Source: Macrostomum hystrix (Eukaryota > Platyhelminthes > Macrostomidae). Taken from it: 64,000 nucleotides of DNA. The position numbers and the translations under genes are program-made. Within the stretch, counting starts at the first letter, position 1. Each line of letters opens with the position of its first letter. Where the stretch lies: assembly GCA_950097015.1 (NCBI GenBank), contig CATNEN010000001.1, positions 19,596,501 through 19,660,500 of the forward strand. The letters are read 5' to 3'. This document shows, piece by piece, positions 28,101-39,800 of the stretch. Under the pieces are notes generated by a model that had not been told where the DNA came from, did not search any database, and saw only the letters and a program-made list of their open reading frames with translations.

Positions 28101-30331
28101 AAATCTCCCACTGCTCGTAGTGAAAGGCCCACCGAGTGAATGTGACGGCGGCTCGCAGAGTCACTCCGTCAGCGCCACGAGTCGCCAAGCCAAGCTGCGT
28201 GGCGGCTGGATCTGACACGATTCCGGGCATGCCGCCGATTGCTCCCGTGGCCGCCGCTGCCGCCGCTGCCGCAGCTGCCGCAGCAGCCGCAGCCGCAGCG
28301 CCCATTGGTTTCCGCACGACGCCAGTGCCTCCCATGAGAATCTCCTTGCCAGCCAGGAACAATTCGATGAAGACGTCGAGAATTTCTGATTCGTTTTCTG
28401 TCGCGGCTGGTCCGTGTTGAAACACGCGACGCTTGGAGTCGGAAGCGCACTCTAGGACGGCGAGGAACTGGGCTGCCGATCCGTCGAACATGTCGGCCAG
28501 GAGCTTCTCGGTGCTGGTCCTTGGCCAGGATTGGTTGCCGATGTCGCGATAGTTAATGCGCTGCTTCGGTTTAAAGACGCCCTTCGGTCGGCGTCTTGTC
28601 TCCGTGGCGGTGCGCTTGAACACCATGGCAGCCATCTGGACAGTTAAACCATAGTTCAGTATCTTTTCAGTGTCGGCTCTTACTTTTTCTCGGTGCCTGT
28701 GTGTACTTTTAAATATTTAATAAAAAGTTGCCTACCTTGACAGTGGCCTCACGGAATGCGCACTCGACTTGTTCGCTGACCTTCTCCGAGCTGCGCTTCT
28801 CCAGCTCGCTAAGGTCGTTGATCTTCGCCAGGGCGCGTCTGGCGAAGGCCTACAAAAGTACAGTAGGACTTTTTTAGTACAAAGTGGATTTCGGTTTCCT
28901 TTAATCAGAAATAATAACCAACCCAACTAGTGCTTTTACCTATTTTACAGTTGCATAAATTAATATTTTGGCGAATTAATTGTCTTGCTAATTTAGACTG
29001 AGATTCGAACTCCCGGCCTACTGCTAGGAGTCCAGAGCTCTAGCCACTGGACTCCAACCTCATTAAAGACTGACGGAAGTGTTTCAAAAAAAGCCAACTC
29101 ACCTCGGCGTCCACACCCCTGTTGCAATCGTAGAAGCACTGGCAAACAGCTGTGTAGATGGTTGCTCTCCAGCCGAGGTATTTAGCCGTCATGAGTGGTA
29201 TGCTCACTTCCAAGGCTGCTGAGCACCACAATAGATACTCGAGCACCTGCTCCGAGAATCCCAGAGACATCAGCTGTCTCGAGATTGAGTAGATGTGAAT
29301 TGTGCCTGAAGAAGGATTTTGCGAGCAAATATTTAGCAATAAAATTTGGCAACAAAGCAAAGTCATAAAGTTGAAAATTTCGAAAAAAATTGTAGCTCTT
29401 AAATCACCGTTGTAGATTAACCAGCAGAGGCGTTCACTTTTCAGCACAACCTGGGTGATGAGGCGCAGGAACTTGAGCAGATCCAGGCAGCGGCCCAGTG
29501 ATTCCTCATTTTGGAGCCTGGCATCAGAAATTAGCACCATACGATAGGTGCAGATCACCTTGCCCATGAGGGCACGGAACTGGAAATTGTTAAGATCAAG
29601 TTTCTCATTTATTACTTCATTATGATTGAACGTCACTATCAGTATTTTTCGATGCTGCCCCGGCTACTTAACTCTCTATGACTGAGGAAAATGACCCGCG
29701 AACAGAAGACAATGGGTGACTCACAGTCAGACCGGCATTCTCAGCGCCCAGTCCGTTAGGGAAAAATGCCGCCTTGAACTGCTCGATACCCTGGTCCGGC
29801 CTTAACGCCTGATCGCCGCAGCTCCTCAGATATCTGTCATAGCAATTCCACAGGGCCAATTGGTACTGGTGGCACGATGACAAAAAGTCGCCCATCTCGA
29901 CTAGCTGCTCAGTGAACATGAGCGGTGGCAGAAGCGGGTTGTACTTGTTGAACAAATCGAACACCATGTTCCCGCTGAAAACGGTATTATGTTTATAGAA
30001 ACATCATTACAGTGTTAACTTAAATTTAAAGGTCAAAGAAAAGTATTTTATATAATTTTTTTGCACCCATGAAATAGTTGACAGTTGTCAATTTAGTGTC
30101 TAAAGTCTAAAGACACACAATATCAAAGGTAAAGTTTTAAACTCACCATTTAGCTTTCTCGGTATCATTTTTACCGTTCTTGAAAACAAACTTCTTTAAC
30201 TCGTTTACCTCTTTGTTAAATGAAACAAAAACAGGATTTTTTGAGTCTTCATAGAATGTAGCGTAATAAGATGATGGATGAAGAGTTGAAACTTCTTGAG
30301 CCAACTTCGACTTTAAATTTGTGGATGTCAT
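7191..30331 (-). CDS. CFAP54: Cilia- and flagella-associated protein 54, 20 exons, complete
   Basis: CFAP54 is an axonemal protein of the central-apparatus region needed for assembly and beating of motile cilia and flagella (established for the family). Exons on the minus strand: 30331-30147, 29974-29725, 29579-29408, 29305-29103, 28849-28736, 28635-25834, 25285-24835, 23066-22974, 17908-17544, 16794-16738, 16115-15850, 15773-15589, 15160-14808, 14605-14257, 13241-12632, 12539-10490, 10396-10230, 9912-8460, 8380-7880, 7325-7191. They sum to 10761 nt, 3586 aa plus TAA, with every junction in phase; human CFAP54 is about 3100 aa. Family-like stretches include GNMVFDLFNKYNPLLPP near the N-terminus, LEYLLWCSAALE, AVCQCFYDCNRG and WPRTSTEKLLADMFD. 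A fibronectin III-like domain lies near residues 980-1080. Extra length comes partly from Ala, Gly and Gln runs encoded by GCC, GGC and CAG repeats. The 57-nt exon at 16738 and the GTGTCA donor at 14256 are the least secure parts. Confidence 0.93.
7710..7790 (-). mobile_element. tRNA-like SINE head in the last CFAP54 intron
   Basis: On the minus strand it reads like a tRNA: A-box-like CGCGTAGTTCAGTATGC, an anticodon-like loop CTTCTAA, and a B-box GGAGTTCGAATCTC. The arms pair poorly and the sequence continues into non-tRNA DNA, so this is a tRNA-derived element rather than a working tRNA. A reading frame continuing past the exon donor at 7879 would end inside it; the correct splice avoids it. 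Confidence 0.6.
13678..13750 (-). mobile_element. tRNA-like SINE head in a CFAP54 intron
   Basis: Minus strand: GGGCGGATAGCTCAGTCAGT at the 5' end, anticodon-like CTCTGGA loop (CTG, glutamine-like), and B-box AGGTTCGACTCCC. Non-tRNA sequence follows toward lower coordinates, as in a SINE body. It abuts the dispersed repeat at 13760. Confidence 0.65.
13760..14150 (-). mobile_element. Dispersed ~370-bp nonautonomous repeat, copy 1
   Basis: Its reverse complement aligns along nearly its whole length with 51230-51620. Shared words include ATTCAATGGTTCTGGCCG, GCGCTAGTGTATT, GCGCCTCAGTGCGGCCTT, AAGGGCTACAACAGGTGG and GGCGCAGCTCAACCACAGG. No ORF or clear terminal repeat is seen. Lies in the CFAP54 intron between exons 13241 and 14257. 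Confidence 0.8.
15267..15506. mobile_element. hAT-type MITE, 240 bp, with target duplication
   Basis: Begins CAGTGGTCGACAAACTC and ends AGTTTGCCGACCCGTG, imperfect terminal inverted repeats of about 16 bp typical of hAT elements. Flanks AGCAAGAC (15259-15266) and AGCAAGGC (15507-15514) match at 7 of 8 positions, the 8-bp target duplication expected of hAT transposition. The interior has GCGGGCCAGATGCGGCCC and CCGGCCCGCTGTCGTCTTTT, shared with the longer copy at 59029. No transposase. Inserted in a CFAP54 intron. Confidence 0.9.
17206..17440 (-). repeat. 24-bp minisatellite in a CFAP54 intron
   Basis: About nine or ten units with core ATCACCTATAAGACTCGATA. Degenerate toward 17400. Ends about 100 bp from the donor of the exon ending at 17544. 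Confidence 0.9.
18300..22563 (+). repeat. 4.3-kb satellite of ~40-bp units in a CFAP54 intron
   Basis: About 105 units with core AGAACACGTGGAACCACTTA followed by TCTAACAACTGAACACAATT. Variant units (CATTTGG or CTCGAGG for CACGTGG, TTGTCT for TTATCT, ACTGTTAG, 38-bp forms) recur in the same order, giving higher-order repeats of several units. Most units contain the palindrome CACGTG. Fills most of the 5-kb intron between exons 17908 and 22974. Confidence 0.98.
23405..23935 (+). repeat. ~35-bp minisatellite in a CFAP54 intron
   Basis: About 15 units built on GCTTCGATTCCAACTTCGAT plus TCTTCAGTCGTTCTT, with shortened variants. Lies between the exons at 23066 and 24835. The rest of the intron to 24834 shows no clear structure. 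Confidence 0.93.
25441..25745 (+). mobile_element. SINE-like dispersed repeat, copy 2
   Basis: The body at 25604-25690 matches 2101-2182. The 5' part (GTGGAACAGCGGTTGACACG, then CTTTGATTCCACC) has the spacing of a degenerate tRNA-like promoter. No ORF of note. Lies in the CFAP54 intron between exons 25285 and 25834. Confidence 0.5.
26325..26625 (-). other. Fibronectin type III-like domain in CFAP54 exon 6
   Basis: The translation runs from TPPAPILLSRT through VAWYRVFARA to LQPNQKYVFAVAAYDVEG. This is the beta-sandwich pattern with the late Tyr-x-Phe-x-Val-x-Ala-Tyr strand typical of FN3 folds. CFAP54 orthologues carry such a domain at a comparable place. Confidence 0.7.
28996..29060 (-). mobile_element. 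tRNA-like SINE head in a CFAP54 intron
   Basis: Minus strand: GGTTGGAGTCCAGTGGCTAG as A-box region and CGGGAGTTCGAATCTCAG as B-box region. Arms do not form a clean cloverleaf. Lies between exons 28849 and 29103. Confidence 0.6.
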
Positions 30332-30884
30332 TCTGACATCGAGGTATTATTTTCTGGCTTAGCAATCACTTTTTATCTGATTAGGTTAATGTACACATCA
30401 TGCACTGTTCAAAAGAGTTTTATGAGCAGATATTATATTAAGTGAAGATATTTAAATGGCTTAAGACTATGGAAGTCAAATTCAATTGGCATGCCGACCA
30501 ATACATGCAAAATATGGGTTAAACTCCAATTTTTTTATAATTAGGTAGTTCTTTTCACTATTTTTTAAATATAATAATGTGCTAATAAAAACTTACTTTA
30601 AATAAAAATCGTCAAATTTGTTTATATTGATGCATTTGTTTAATATATCTTTTTATAGGAAGCAATGTGTGGTTACAACGACGTCAAGACACTTATCTCG
30701 TCGGTCCATGAAGGACAGCTTTGTAGCTTCTAGTAAAATTTGTTTTCGAATCGGTCACTCGGTAAAGTAGTCCTCGAGATTACCTGAATGTTTATTAGGA
30801 AGTTTGAAACTAAAGTATAAACAAAAGTAGGTTTTTGTTTGTCGAGTGTGGGCATCCTTGCTGACGTGTTAAGCCTGTCTAAGA
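30332..30884. promoter_or_regulatory. Shared upstream region of CFAP54 and ATP13A1
   Basis: 553 bp separate the two divergent start codons. AT-rich with no repeat array, unlike most other spacers here. Holds a TATA-like box near ATP13A1 and GAATCGGTCACTCGGT (30748-30763), a 16-mer that recurs at 52547-52562. No convincing full X-box for RFX factors was found for CFAP54. Confidence 0.5.
30816..30873 (+). promoter_or_regulatory. Candidate core promoter of ATP13A1
   Basis: TATAAA at 30816-30821 is followed by CTTGCTGACGTGTTAAG at 30857-30873, 12 bp before the start codon. The same pair, AGTATAAA then CTTGCTGAGGTGTTAAG, precedes the phosphatase gene at 61477-61523. The 17-mer differs at a single base. 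Confidence 0.5.
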
Positions 30885-33800
30885 ATGGGAGAATCATCAG
30901 TTATTTTTTCTAAATCGGAAGGATCAGGAATCGCCTATGTTTCTTTGTTGCGATCTCACAAAGTAATGTTTCATGGATATGTATTTCCATTCGCGATTAT
31001 GTATTTTCTGGCATTGCTAAATCTAGGATTTTTTCAAATCTATGGTTCGATAGAGTTAGGCTTGATCCTTGTCGCTCTAATTGGAATTCTAAACATCCTG
31101 GTTTGCTTGTCGTGCTACTGGTCCGTTCATATACAAGCTCTGCTATGCTTTTCTCGAGTTACAGTAAGTTTCTAAACTCTTGCATTTTATTGCTTTATTT
31201 TGAATCTTTGTCACACACCTTTTTGGTAGCTATAATAGCCTAGGCTATATAGCTGTACTCTATAGACATGTGAGAAGTGATAATAGCTATATAACATTAT
31301 ATATACATATATTCTATAAGTAATTAAAAACTAACAAGCTGCATTGAAAAATATTTGACTTTAGTTTGGTGATGCAAGGCCCTATAATTTCTGAGCAGAT
31401 GTTTTGTAATAGTTGTTATGGAGTTGATCTTTTTATTGCCAAATAGCTTGCTATATATAGGCCGAACTCAAGACATTATCTATGCTAGATGTAGCTTTGC
31501 TGTAATTTGCTATTTATTTAATTGTAGCCTACTCAAAATAATTTGACAAAAATGTTAATAACAGTTATCTCGATTATCTTTATAAATCTTAAATATTTTT
31601 AATCTTATATCAATACACTAGTAATATAACAAATGTTGGTCATTCTGAGCAAAGAAAATATATACACATACATGCACAACCAGCTGGGTGAAACGAGGGC
31701 CAAGCAAGGTAAGTTGCAAAAACCAATCAACCAAGCGCAAAAAAATCAGAGGGGGACCAAGGGACAAAAAAGGAAGGTGTGAAGAAAAGGAAAAAGGGGA
31801 GAGAAAAAGAGAGCAAATGAGAGAAAACTAAGTCGTAAATAGAGCAAAAATTAAGTCACCCGGCCAGCTAAGATTTGGGAGGTTGCGCATGTATGTATAT
31901 ACATGCAGATTTATTGCATATCCCTTTGAGCAGATAAACAATATTCAGAAATAATGCCTGTATTTATCTAAAAATGGCCCATGCAAAATGCAAATCAAAT
32001 TGTTTGTTTAATTTGTTTAAGAAAGTGTTCTGAGGAGTCATTAATTTATTTTTAAGTGGCTGTTATTTTGATTTAAAAAATATTTTTTTTAAGCTAGCTC
32101 TTATATTTTTGGTTTTGTATATTTTTATTTTTTGCTAATCAAATCCATTATTTTATTCTAATTCTGTAATATTGTCTAGTCTCTAGTCACCCAAAGTAAT
32201 TAAAATGGCAGTGGTTGCTGATTTAAAAAACCTGAGTGTTAGATTTTTAGATTTCACTGTTATGTGATTTTTTACCTTTAGTATACATTTAAACAGTATA
32301 TTTATATTGAGGCTAGTTACATTCAGATTAATTACATTTAAAAAAAAAATACTAAATTTTTATACAATATGTTCTATTTTAATTGCATGCACTTATTCCC
32401 TAAAGTAAAACAAAATAACTATTTTAGAGCCTACAAGCAGCAGATGTAATCAAGGTTGTACCCATTGCCAATAATGGCAGTCCAGAGATTGTTAAACTTC
32501 AAAAACAGGTAAAACTGACTTTTTTCAAGATTGCACAACAAATGAACCTGATTAACTTTAGCCCTTAATTATTTTTAACCATATTCCTTCACAGACAAAG
32601 GACAGTTCCCAGCCAATCTATTGGTTTGTTTTTCAAAAGGAAAAATTCTTTCTTGACTCCGATGGCTTGCAGTCATTGAAGTTCCCAGTGAATCTGGATC
32701 TGACTCACTACCTGAACTGGAAAGGCATGGAGACTGAACAGGATTTGAACCAGGCCCTCAAAACCTTCGGCTCAAACAATATGGAGATGGTGCCGCCGAA
32801 ATTTGCCGAACTCTTCATAGAGAGAGCGACTGCGCCATTCTTCGTCTTTCAGGTAGCTAAAGTTATCAGTTCGGACTCAGGTAGCTAAAGTTATCAGTTT
32901 TGACTCAGGTAGCTAAAGTTATCAGTTTTGACTCAGGTAGCTAAAGTTATCAGTTTTGACTCAGGTAGCTAAAGTTATCAGTTTTGACTCAGGTAGCTAA
33001 AGTTATCAGTTTTGACTCAGGTAGCTAAAGTTATCAGTTTTGACTGACTGTTTTAAAGTCATAAAATGCAAATTCAATCACTATTTTAGAATGACAGCAC
33101 GAAAAATGTAGCATGACTATTTATAATAAAAAATGACTACTTTGAATGCTACTATCCATATCCATACACAGGTGTTCTGCGTAGGCCTTTGGTGCCTAGA
33201 TGACTACTGGTACTACAGCCTGTTCACCCTAGGCATGCTGGTGGTATTCGAGTGCACTCTGGTGCAGCAGCAGTTGCGCAACATGGCCGAGATTCGCCAG
33301 ATGGGCAACAAGCCCTATCCGATTCAAACGTTGCGCAATAAAAAATGGAGCCTGATTGACTCTAGTCAGCTTGTGCCCGGCGATCTGGTTAGTCTTGGCC
33401 GGTCTGAGAAGGAGCGCCTGATCCCATGCGATCTGCTGCTTCTGCGCGGCCAGTGCATTGTGGATGAGTCTATGCTCACTGGAGAATCTGTGCCAGTTAC
33501 CAAGGAGCCTATAGAGAGCATTCTAGAGGACCGAGCGCTTTGCCTTGAGTCCGACGCCAAGCATCACGTGCTGAGCGGTGGCACCAAAGTTGTGCAGCAC
33601 ACCGCGCCACAGAAGGTGAGGCTTCGCTTCTGGCACCATTTTGCTCCCCACCTTCGTTTTCTACACTATTCGCAATGCATTACACTCTGTTCCTCATCTT
33701 GTACACTCTTTTCCTTATTTTGTACACTCTTTTCCTCATATTGTACACTCTGTTCCTCATCTTGTACACTATTTTCCTCATCTTACACACTCTGTTCCTC

Positions 33801-36800
33801 ATCTTGTACACTCTTTTCCTCATCTTGTACACTCTGTTCCTCATCTTGTACACAATATAAATATAAATATTAAAAACCAAAGCATTAATCTATATAAAAA
33901 TTGGAAACCGACTTTAGGTGGCTCCGGGCGGCTCAAAGAGTCCGGACAATGGCTGCATCTGCTACGTGTTGCGCAACGGCTTTCAGACCTCCCAGGGTCG
34001 CCTACTAAAGACCATTCTGTTTGGAGTGAAGCGGGTCACGGCTAACAATTTAGAGACTTTCCTGTTCATCATGTTCCTACTAGTGTTCGCTTTGGCTGCT
34101 TCGGCCTACGTTTGGCTTGAGGTTCGTTACTTTTTTTAACGATTTAACGTTTTTTGGAAAAAAAAGGGGTTCGATTCCCGACTCATACTAAATACTATTA
34201 TAATTATTAAGTGTGAAATAACGAAGTAACGAACGATATGCTCGTACATTTTTTAATCCTATTGTTTATTTGTTGAGTATTTGCATGTCCTGACTACTCT
34301 ACTAATAGGGGCAGTAAAAGAAAAATACTTGTTAATTTTATATTAAATATCTACTCATGATGCTGCCCTACATACGCTACTTAAAGTGGCAGTATAATAT
34401 TTTTATCGATGTAAGCAATTTATTTATTTTGAGCAATGCGACACTCAGCATTAGCTGTGGGGTAATTGATGGGGTTATTATTGTTATCATTATCATTATT
34501 TCTATCTGTATTTCGCAGGGCACCAAAGATCCAAAGCGCAGCAAATACAAGCTGTTCCTTGAGTGCACACTCATCATCACCTCGGTTGTACCGCCCGAGC
34601 TGCCAATCGAACTATCTCTGGCCGTGCAGAACTCGCTGGTTGCGCTGCACCGCCTGTTCATCTACTGCACAGAACCATTCAGGATTCCATTCGCTGGAAA
34701 AGTGGACATCTGCTGCTTCGACAAGACCGGCACACTCACCCGCGACGAGATGGTTGTTAACGGAGTCGCCGGCCTAGATGCCGACTATCCGCTTGAGATC
34801 TCGCCTGTGGCTCGCTGCGGACAGGCCACTGTGCAGGTATTTTGTGATAAACACCCCGGATATACTCTGATAAACACCCCGGATATAATCTGATAAACAC
34901 CCCGGATATAATCTGATAAACACCCTGAATATACTCTGATAAACACCCTGGATATACTCTGATAAACACCCTGGATATACTTTGATAAACACCCCGGATA
35001 TAATCTGATAAACACCCCGGATATAATCTGATAAACACCCCGGATATAATCTGATAAACACACCGGATATAATCTGATAAACACACCGGATATAATCTGA
35101 TAAACACCCCGGATATAATCTGATAAACACACCGGATATAATCTGATAAACACACCGGATATAATCTGATAAACACCCCGGATATAATCTGATAAACACA
35201 CCGGATATAATCTGATAAATACACCGGATATAATCTGATATACACCCCGGATATAATCTGATAAACACACCGGATATAATCTGATAAACACACCGGGTGT
35301 ACTCTGATAACACCCCGGATATACTCTGTTAAACACCCCGGATACACTCTGATAAATATCCCGGATATACTCAGATTAACACTCAGAATATACTGTGATA
35401 AACACCCTTTATAAACTATGATAAACTCTCTGGATATGCTCTGATAAACGCCCTAATTATACTCAAAAGTGCTATGTATAAAACCTACAAACACTCCGAA
35501 AAACTATTATAAATACCCAAAATGAACTTTTCTAAACACCCTAGATAAGCTCCATTTTACTCCATTGATAATGTTTAAGAAGCAGACTAGATATACTCAA
35601 AAAAACAACACCGATAAACTCCAATAGACACCCTAGACAAATAAACACCCCCGATAAACTCCAATAGACACCCTAGACAAATAAACACCCCCGATAAACT
35701 CCAATAGACACCCTAGACAAATAAACACCCCCGATAAACTCCAATAGACACCCTAGACAAATAAACACCCCCGATAAACTCCAATAAAGACCCTAAATAA
35801 GCTTAAAAAACACCTTAAAAAGACTCGATACACACCCTAGATAAACTCTAATAAACAACCTAGATATGCTCCACTGAACTACGCTAACTAAGCTTCTCTA
35901 ATAAACAGCCTTAAGTTTCCAATGTCAGCCATTAAACTATATGGCATGTTCTCAAACCCCAAGGTGATGGCCGCATGCCACTCTCTGGTGATCATGGAGA
36001 AAACTGGCGAACTGCTTGGCGACCCGTTGGAGAAGGCCATCCTACGGGCTACCGACTGGACCCTCACCAAAGGCGAGGCTGTCATACCACCTTCAGCTAG
36101 CAGGGCTCAGCATCATCCATTGAAGGTGTTCAGCAGATTCCACTTTGCCAGCAGTCTGCAGCGCATGTCTACAGTGGCGGGTCACACTCCGTTGGGCAGT
36201 TCAGATACTCACTATATGGTCTGCGCTAAGGGCGCCCCAGAGCGACTCAAAGATATGCTCACAGATCCGCCAGAGTTCTACGACCGGGTGTCTAGCCAAC
36301 TGGCCAAGGATGGCTTCCGTGTGCTGGCTCTGGCTTATAGACAGCTGGGTCATCTCAATCACCAGGAGGTGAGTCTGCGATTTGCGGTTTTCTATACTCA
36401 TCTGGGTGGTCAGGAGACTAGATCATCCTGGATAGATGTAGGTTGATAGATCATCCTGGATAGATGTAGGTTGATAGATCATCCTGGATAGATGTAGGTT
36501 GATAGATCATCCTGGATAGATGTAGGTTGATAGATCATCCTGGATAGATGTAGGTTGATAGATCATCCTGGATAGATGTAGGTTGATAGATCATCCTGGA
36601 TAGATGTAGGTTGATAGATCATCCTGGATAGATGTAGGTTGATAGATCATCCTGGATAGATGTAGGTTGATAGATCATCCTGGATAGATGTAGGTTGATA
36701 GATCATCCTGGATAGATGTGTTTGATAGATCATCCTGAATAGATGTAGGTTGATAGATCATCCTGGATAGATGTAGGTTGATAGATCATCCTGGATAGAT

Positions 36801-39800
36801 GTGGTTGACTAGATCATCCTGGATAGATGTGGTTGACTAGATCAACCTAGATAGATGTGGATGACTAGATCATCCTGGATAGATCTTATTGGCTAGATCA
36901 TCCTGGATGTATGTAGGTGTCTAGATCAAGCCGAATCTAGACACAGACCAGTTTTCCCATCTCGCCGAATCCCTGCAGCTGCGCACGCTGAAGCGCACGG
37001 ATGTGGAACGCGACCTGATCTTCTGCGGCTTCCTCGCTGTCTCCTGCCCGCTTCGCTCGAATTCCAAAGCTGTGGTGCGCGAACTTCTGAACTCATCGCA
37101 TCACGTGTGCATGATCACTGGCGACAACCCGTTCACCGCTTGTCACGTTGCTAAGCAACTGCGGATAGCCAGGCAGCCTCTGCTGACGCTCACCTCGGAC
37201 AAAGACTGCTCTTGGTCCTGGACAGGCGTTGACAACGACTCGGACAATGCGGACCTAGACCTGGTTCTCGCCGCAAAGAAGCCTCGCCGCGTTGTCGCTG
37301 AACTGGCTAAGCGGCACAGCCTCTGCCTCACTGGCGAAGCCTTGGACTTCCTGCGACAGTCCGCTCCAAGGCTGGTGCCCCACCTGCTGCCTGTTGTCAG
37401 CGTGTTCGCCCGAATGAAGCCGAAGCAGAAGGAGCTCATTGTCACGGTGCTGAAGGACCGCGGCTACTCCACCCTGATGTGCGGCGACGGCACCAATGAT
37501 GTCGGAGCTCTGAAACACGCCCACGTTGGTGTGGCCATCTTTGCCAACGCGCCAGAAAACCTGCTGGCTGCCGGGAAGGCAGGACTGGGGCCTGGGAATG
37601 ACGGCAAACAGGCGGTGAGTTGATCTATCAAAATCCCCATATTGATCCCTGATTAAAATCCCCATATTGATCCCTGATTAAAATCCCCGTATTGATCCCT
37701 GATTAAAATCCCATTATTGATCCTCATTCAAATCCCCATATTGATCCCTGATTAAAATCCCCTTATTGATCCTCATTCAAATCCCCATATTGATCCCTGA
37801 TTAAAATCCCCGTATTGATCCCTGATTAAAATCCCCTTATTGATCCTCATTCAAATCCCCATATTGATCCCTGATTAAAATCCCCATATTGATCCCTGAT
37901 TAAAATCCCCTTATTGATCCTCATTCAAATCCCCATATTGATCCCTGATTAAAATCCCCATATTGATCCCTGATTAAAATCCCCATATTGATCCCTGATT
38001 AAAATCCCCGTATTGATCCTCATTCAAATCACAAATTGATCCTCATTCAAATCACAAATTGATCTTCACTCTAATCCCATGTTGATCCTTATTCAAATCC
38101 CCGTATTAATCCTCATTCAAATCCCCGTATTAATCCTCATTCAAATCCCCATATTAATCCTCATTTAAATCCCCATATTGATCCTTATTCAAATTCCCAT
38201 ATTTATCCCCATTAAAATCACCATATTGATCATTATTCAACTCCAATCCAACAGGAGCAGCCGCCTCAGCCACCTCCACCTCCGCCGCCTCCGCCGCGCG
38301 ACAGAGCTGAAGCTCAACGCCAGCGCCTTGAGAAGGCCCAGCGAGATCTCAACGAACTGCTGAAGGAAGCCGATGCGCCGCTGGTCCGTCCCGGTGACGC
38401 AACCATTGCAGCTCCGTTCAGCTACAAACTGGCCTCGGTCACCTGCGTGTGCAGCATTGTGAAACAGGGCCGTTGCACTCTGGTAACCACGCTGCAGATG
38501 TTTAAGATTCTAGCCATCAACGCGCTTATCTACGCCTACTCGCAGTCGGTGCTGTACCTGGACGGTGTGAAGTTTTCCGATGGCCAGGCCACGCTGCAGG
38601 GCCTCCTACTCGCTGCCTGCTTTTTGTTCATTTCGCGATCCAAGGTAGGGCATCTTCTGGCCTGCGAGTTGGGATTTTCAATGGCATTCTAACTCTAGTC
38701 CTTCAGGGCATTGCTGCCTTCTACCTTCAGACCTTCAGGGCAATGTTGTCCTCTCCTTCTAGACCTTCAGGGCGATGTTGTCCTCTCCTTCCAGACCTTC
38801 AGGGCGATGTTGTCTACTTTCTCCAGTCCTTCAGGGCATTGCTGCCTTCTACCTCCAGACCTTCAGGGCAATGTTGTCCTCTCCTTCTAGACCTTCAGGG
38901 AGATGTTGTCCTCTCCTTCCAGACCTTAAGGGCAATGTTGTCCTCTCCTTCTAGACCTTCAGGGCGATGTCGTCCTCTCCTTCCAGACCTTCAGGGCGAT
39001 GTTGTCTACTTCCTCCAGTCCTTCGGGGCATTGCTGCCTTCTACCTCCAGACCTTCAGGGCAATCTTGTCCTCTCCTTCTAGACCTTCAGGGAGATGTTG
39101 TCTACTTCCTCCAGTCCTTCAGGGCGATGTTGTCTACTTCCTCCAGTCCTTCCAGGCATTCTGCCTTTTCCCTCCAGACCTTCAGTGCAATGTTGTCTTC
39201 TACCTCATGACCTTTATGGCATCGTCTTCTCCATCCAGGCCTTCAGGGCATTGATTTATTCTACAGATAATCGAGTGTCTAGTAGGTTCTCCACGGCATA
39301 TTCAATATTAATCAACCAAACTATCGTTAATAATTCCCGCAGCCATTGACTACGCTGTCCGCTCGGAGGCCCCTGCCGAACATATTCAACGCCTACACTC
39401 TGTTGACAGTGTTTCTTCAGTTTGTCATCCATTTCGCTTCTCTATTGTTTCTCACGCGAGAGGCCAAAGCTTTGATGCCTGTACTGTGAGTAGCGCCACG
39501 CGAATTTAATAAATATACTTCTATTTCTACTTAGAGTAAGCTACTCAGTACACAAATATTATTTGCATTTTCTATTCCACAGCAAAGAAGGCGAATTTAA
39601 TAAATATCCTTTTATTTCTACTTAGAGTAAGCTACTCAGTACACAAATATTATTTGCATTTTCTATTCCACAGCAAAGAAGGCAAATTTAATAAATATCC
39701 TTCTATTTCTACTAAGAGTAAGCTACTCAGTACACAAATATTATTTGCATTTTCTATTCCACAGCAAAGAAGGCGAATTTATTGACTTGGATGCGGAATT

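Noticed and set aside
35908-35963. Earlier start for ATP13A1 exon 7 at 35909 or 35916
   Set aside because: 35909 reads into TAA. 35916 adds 16 residues not found in the family, whereas GTG at 35964 continues the conserved alignment directly.
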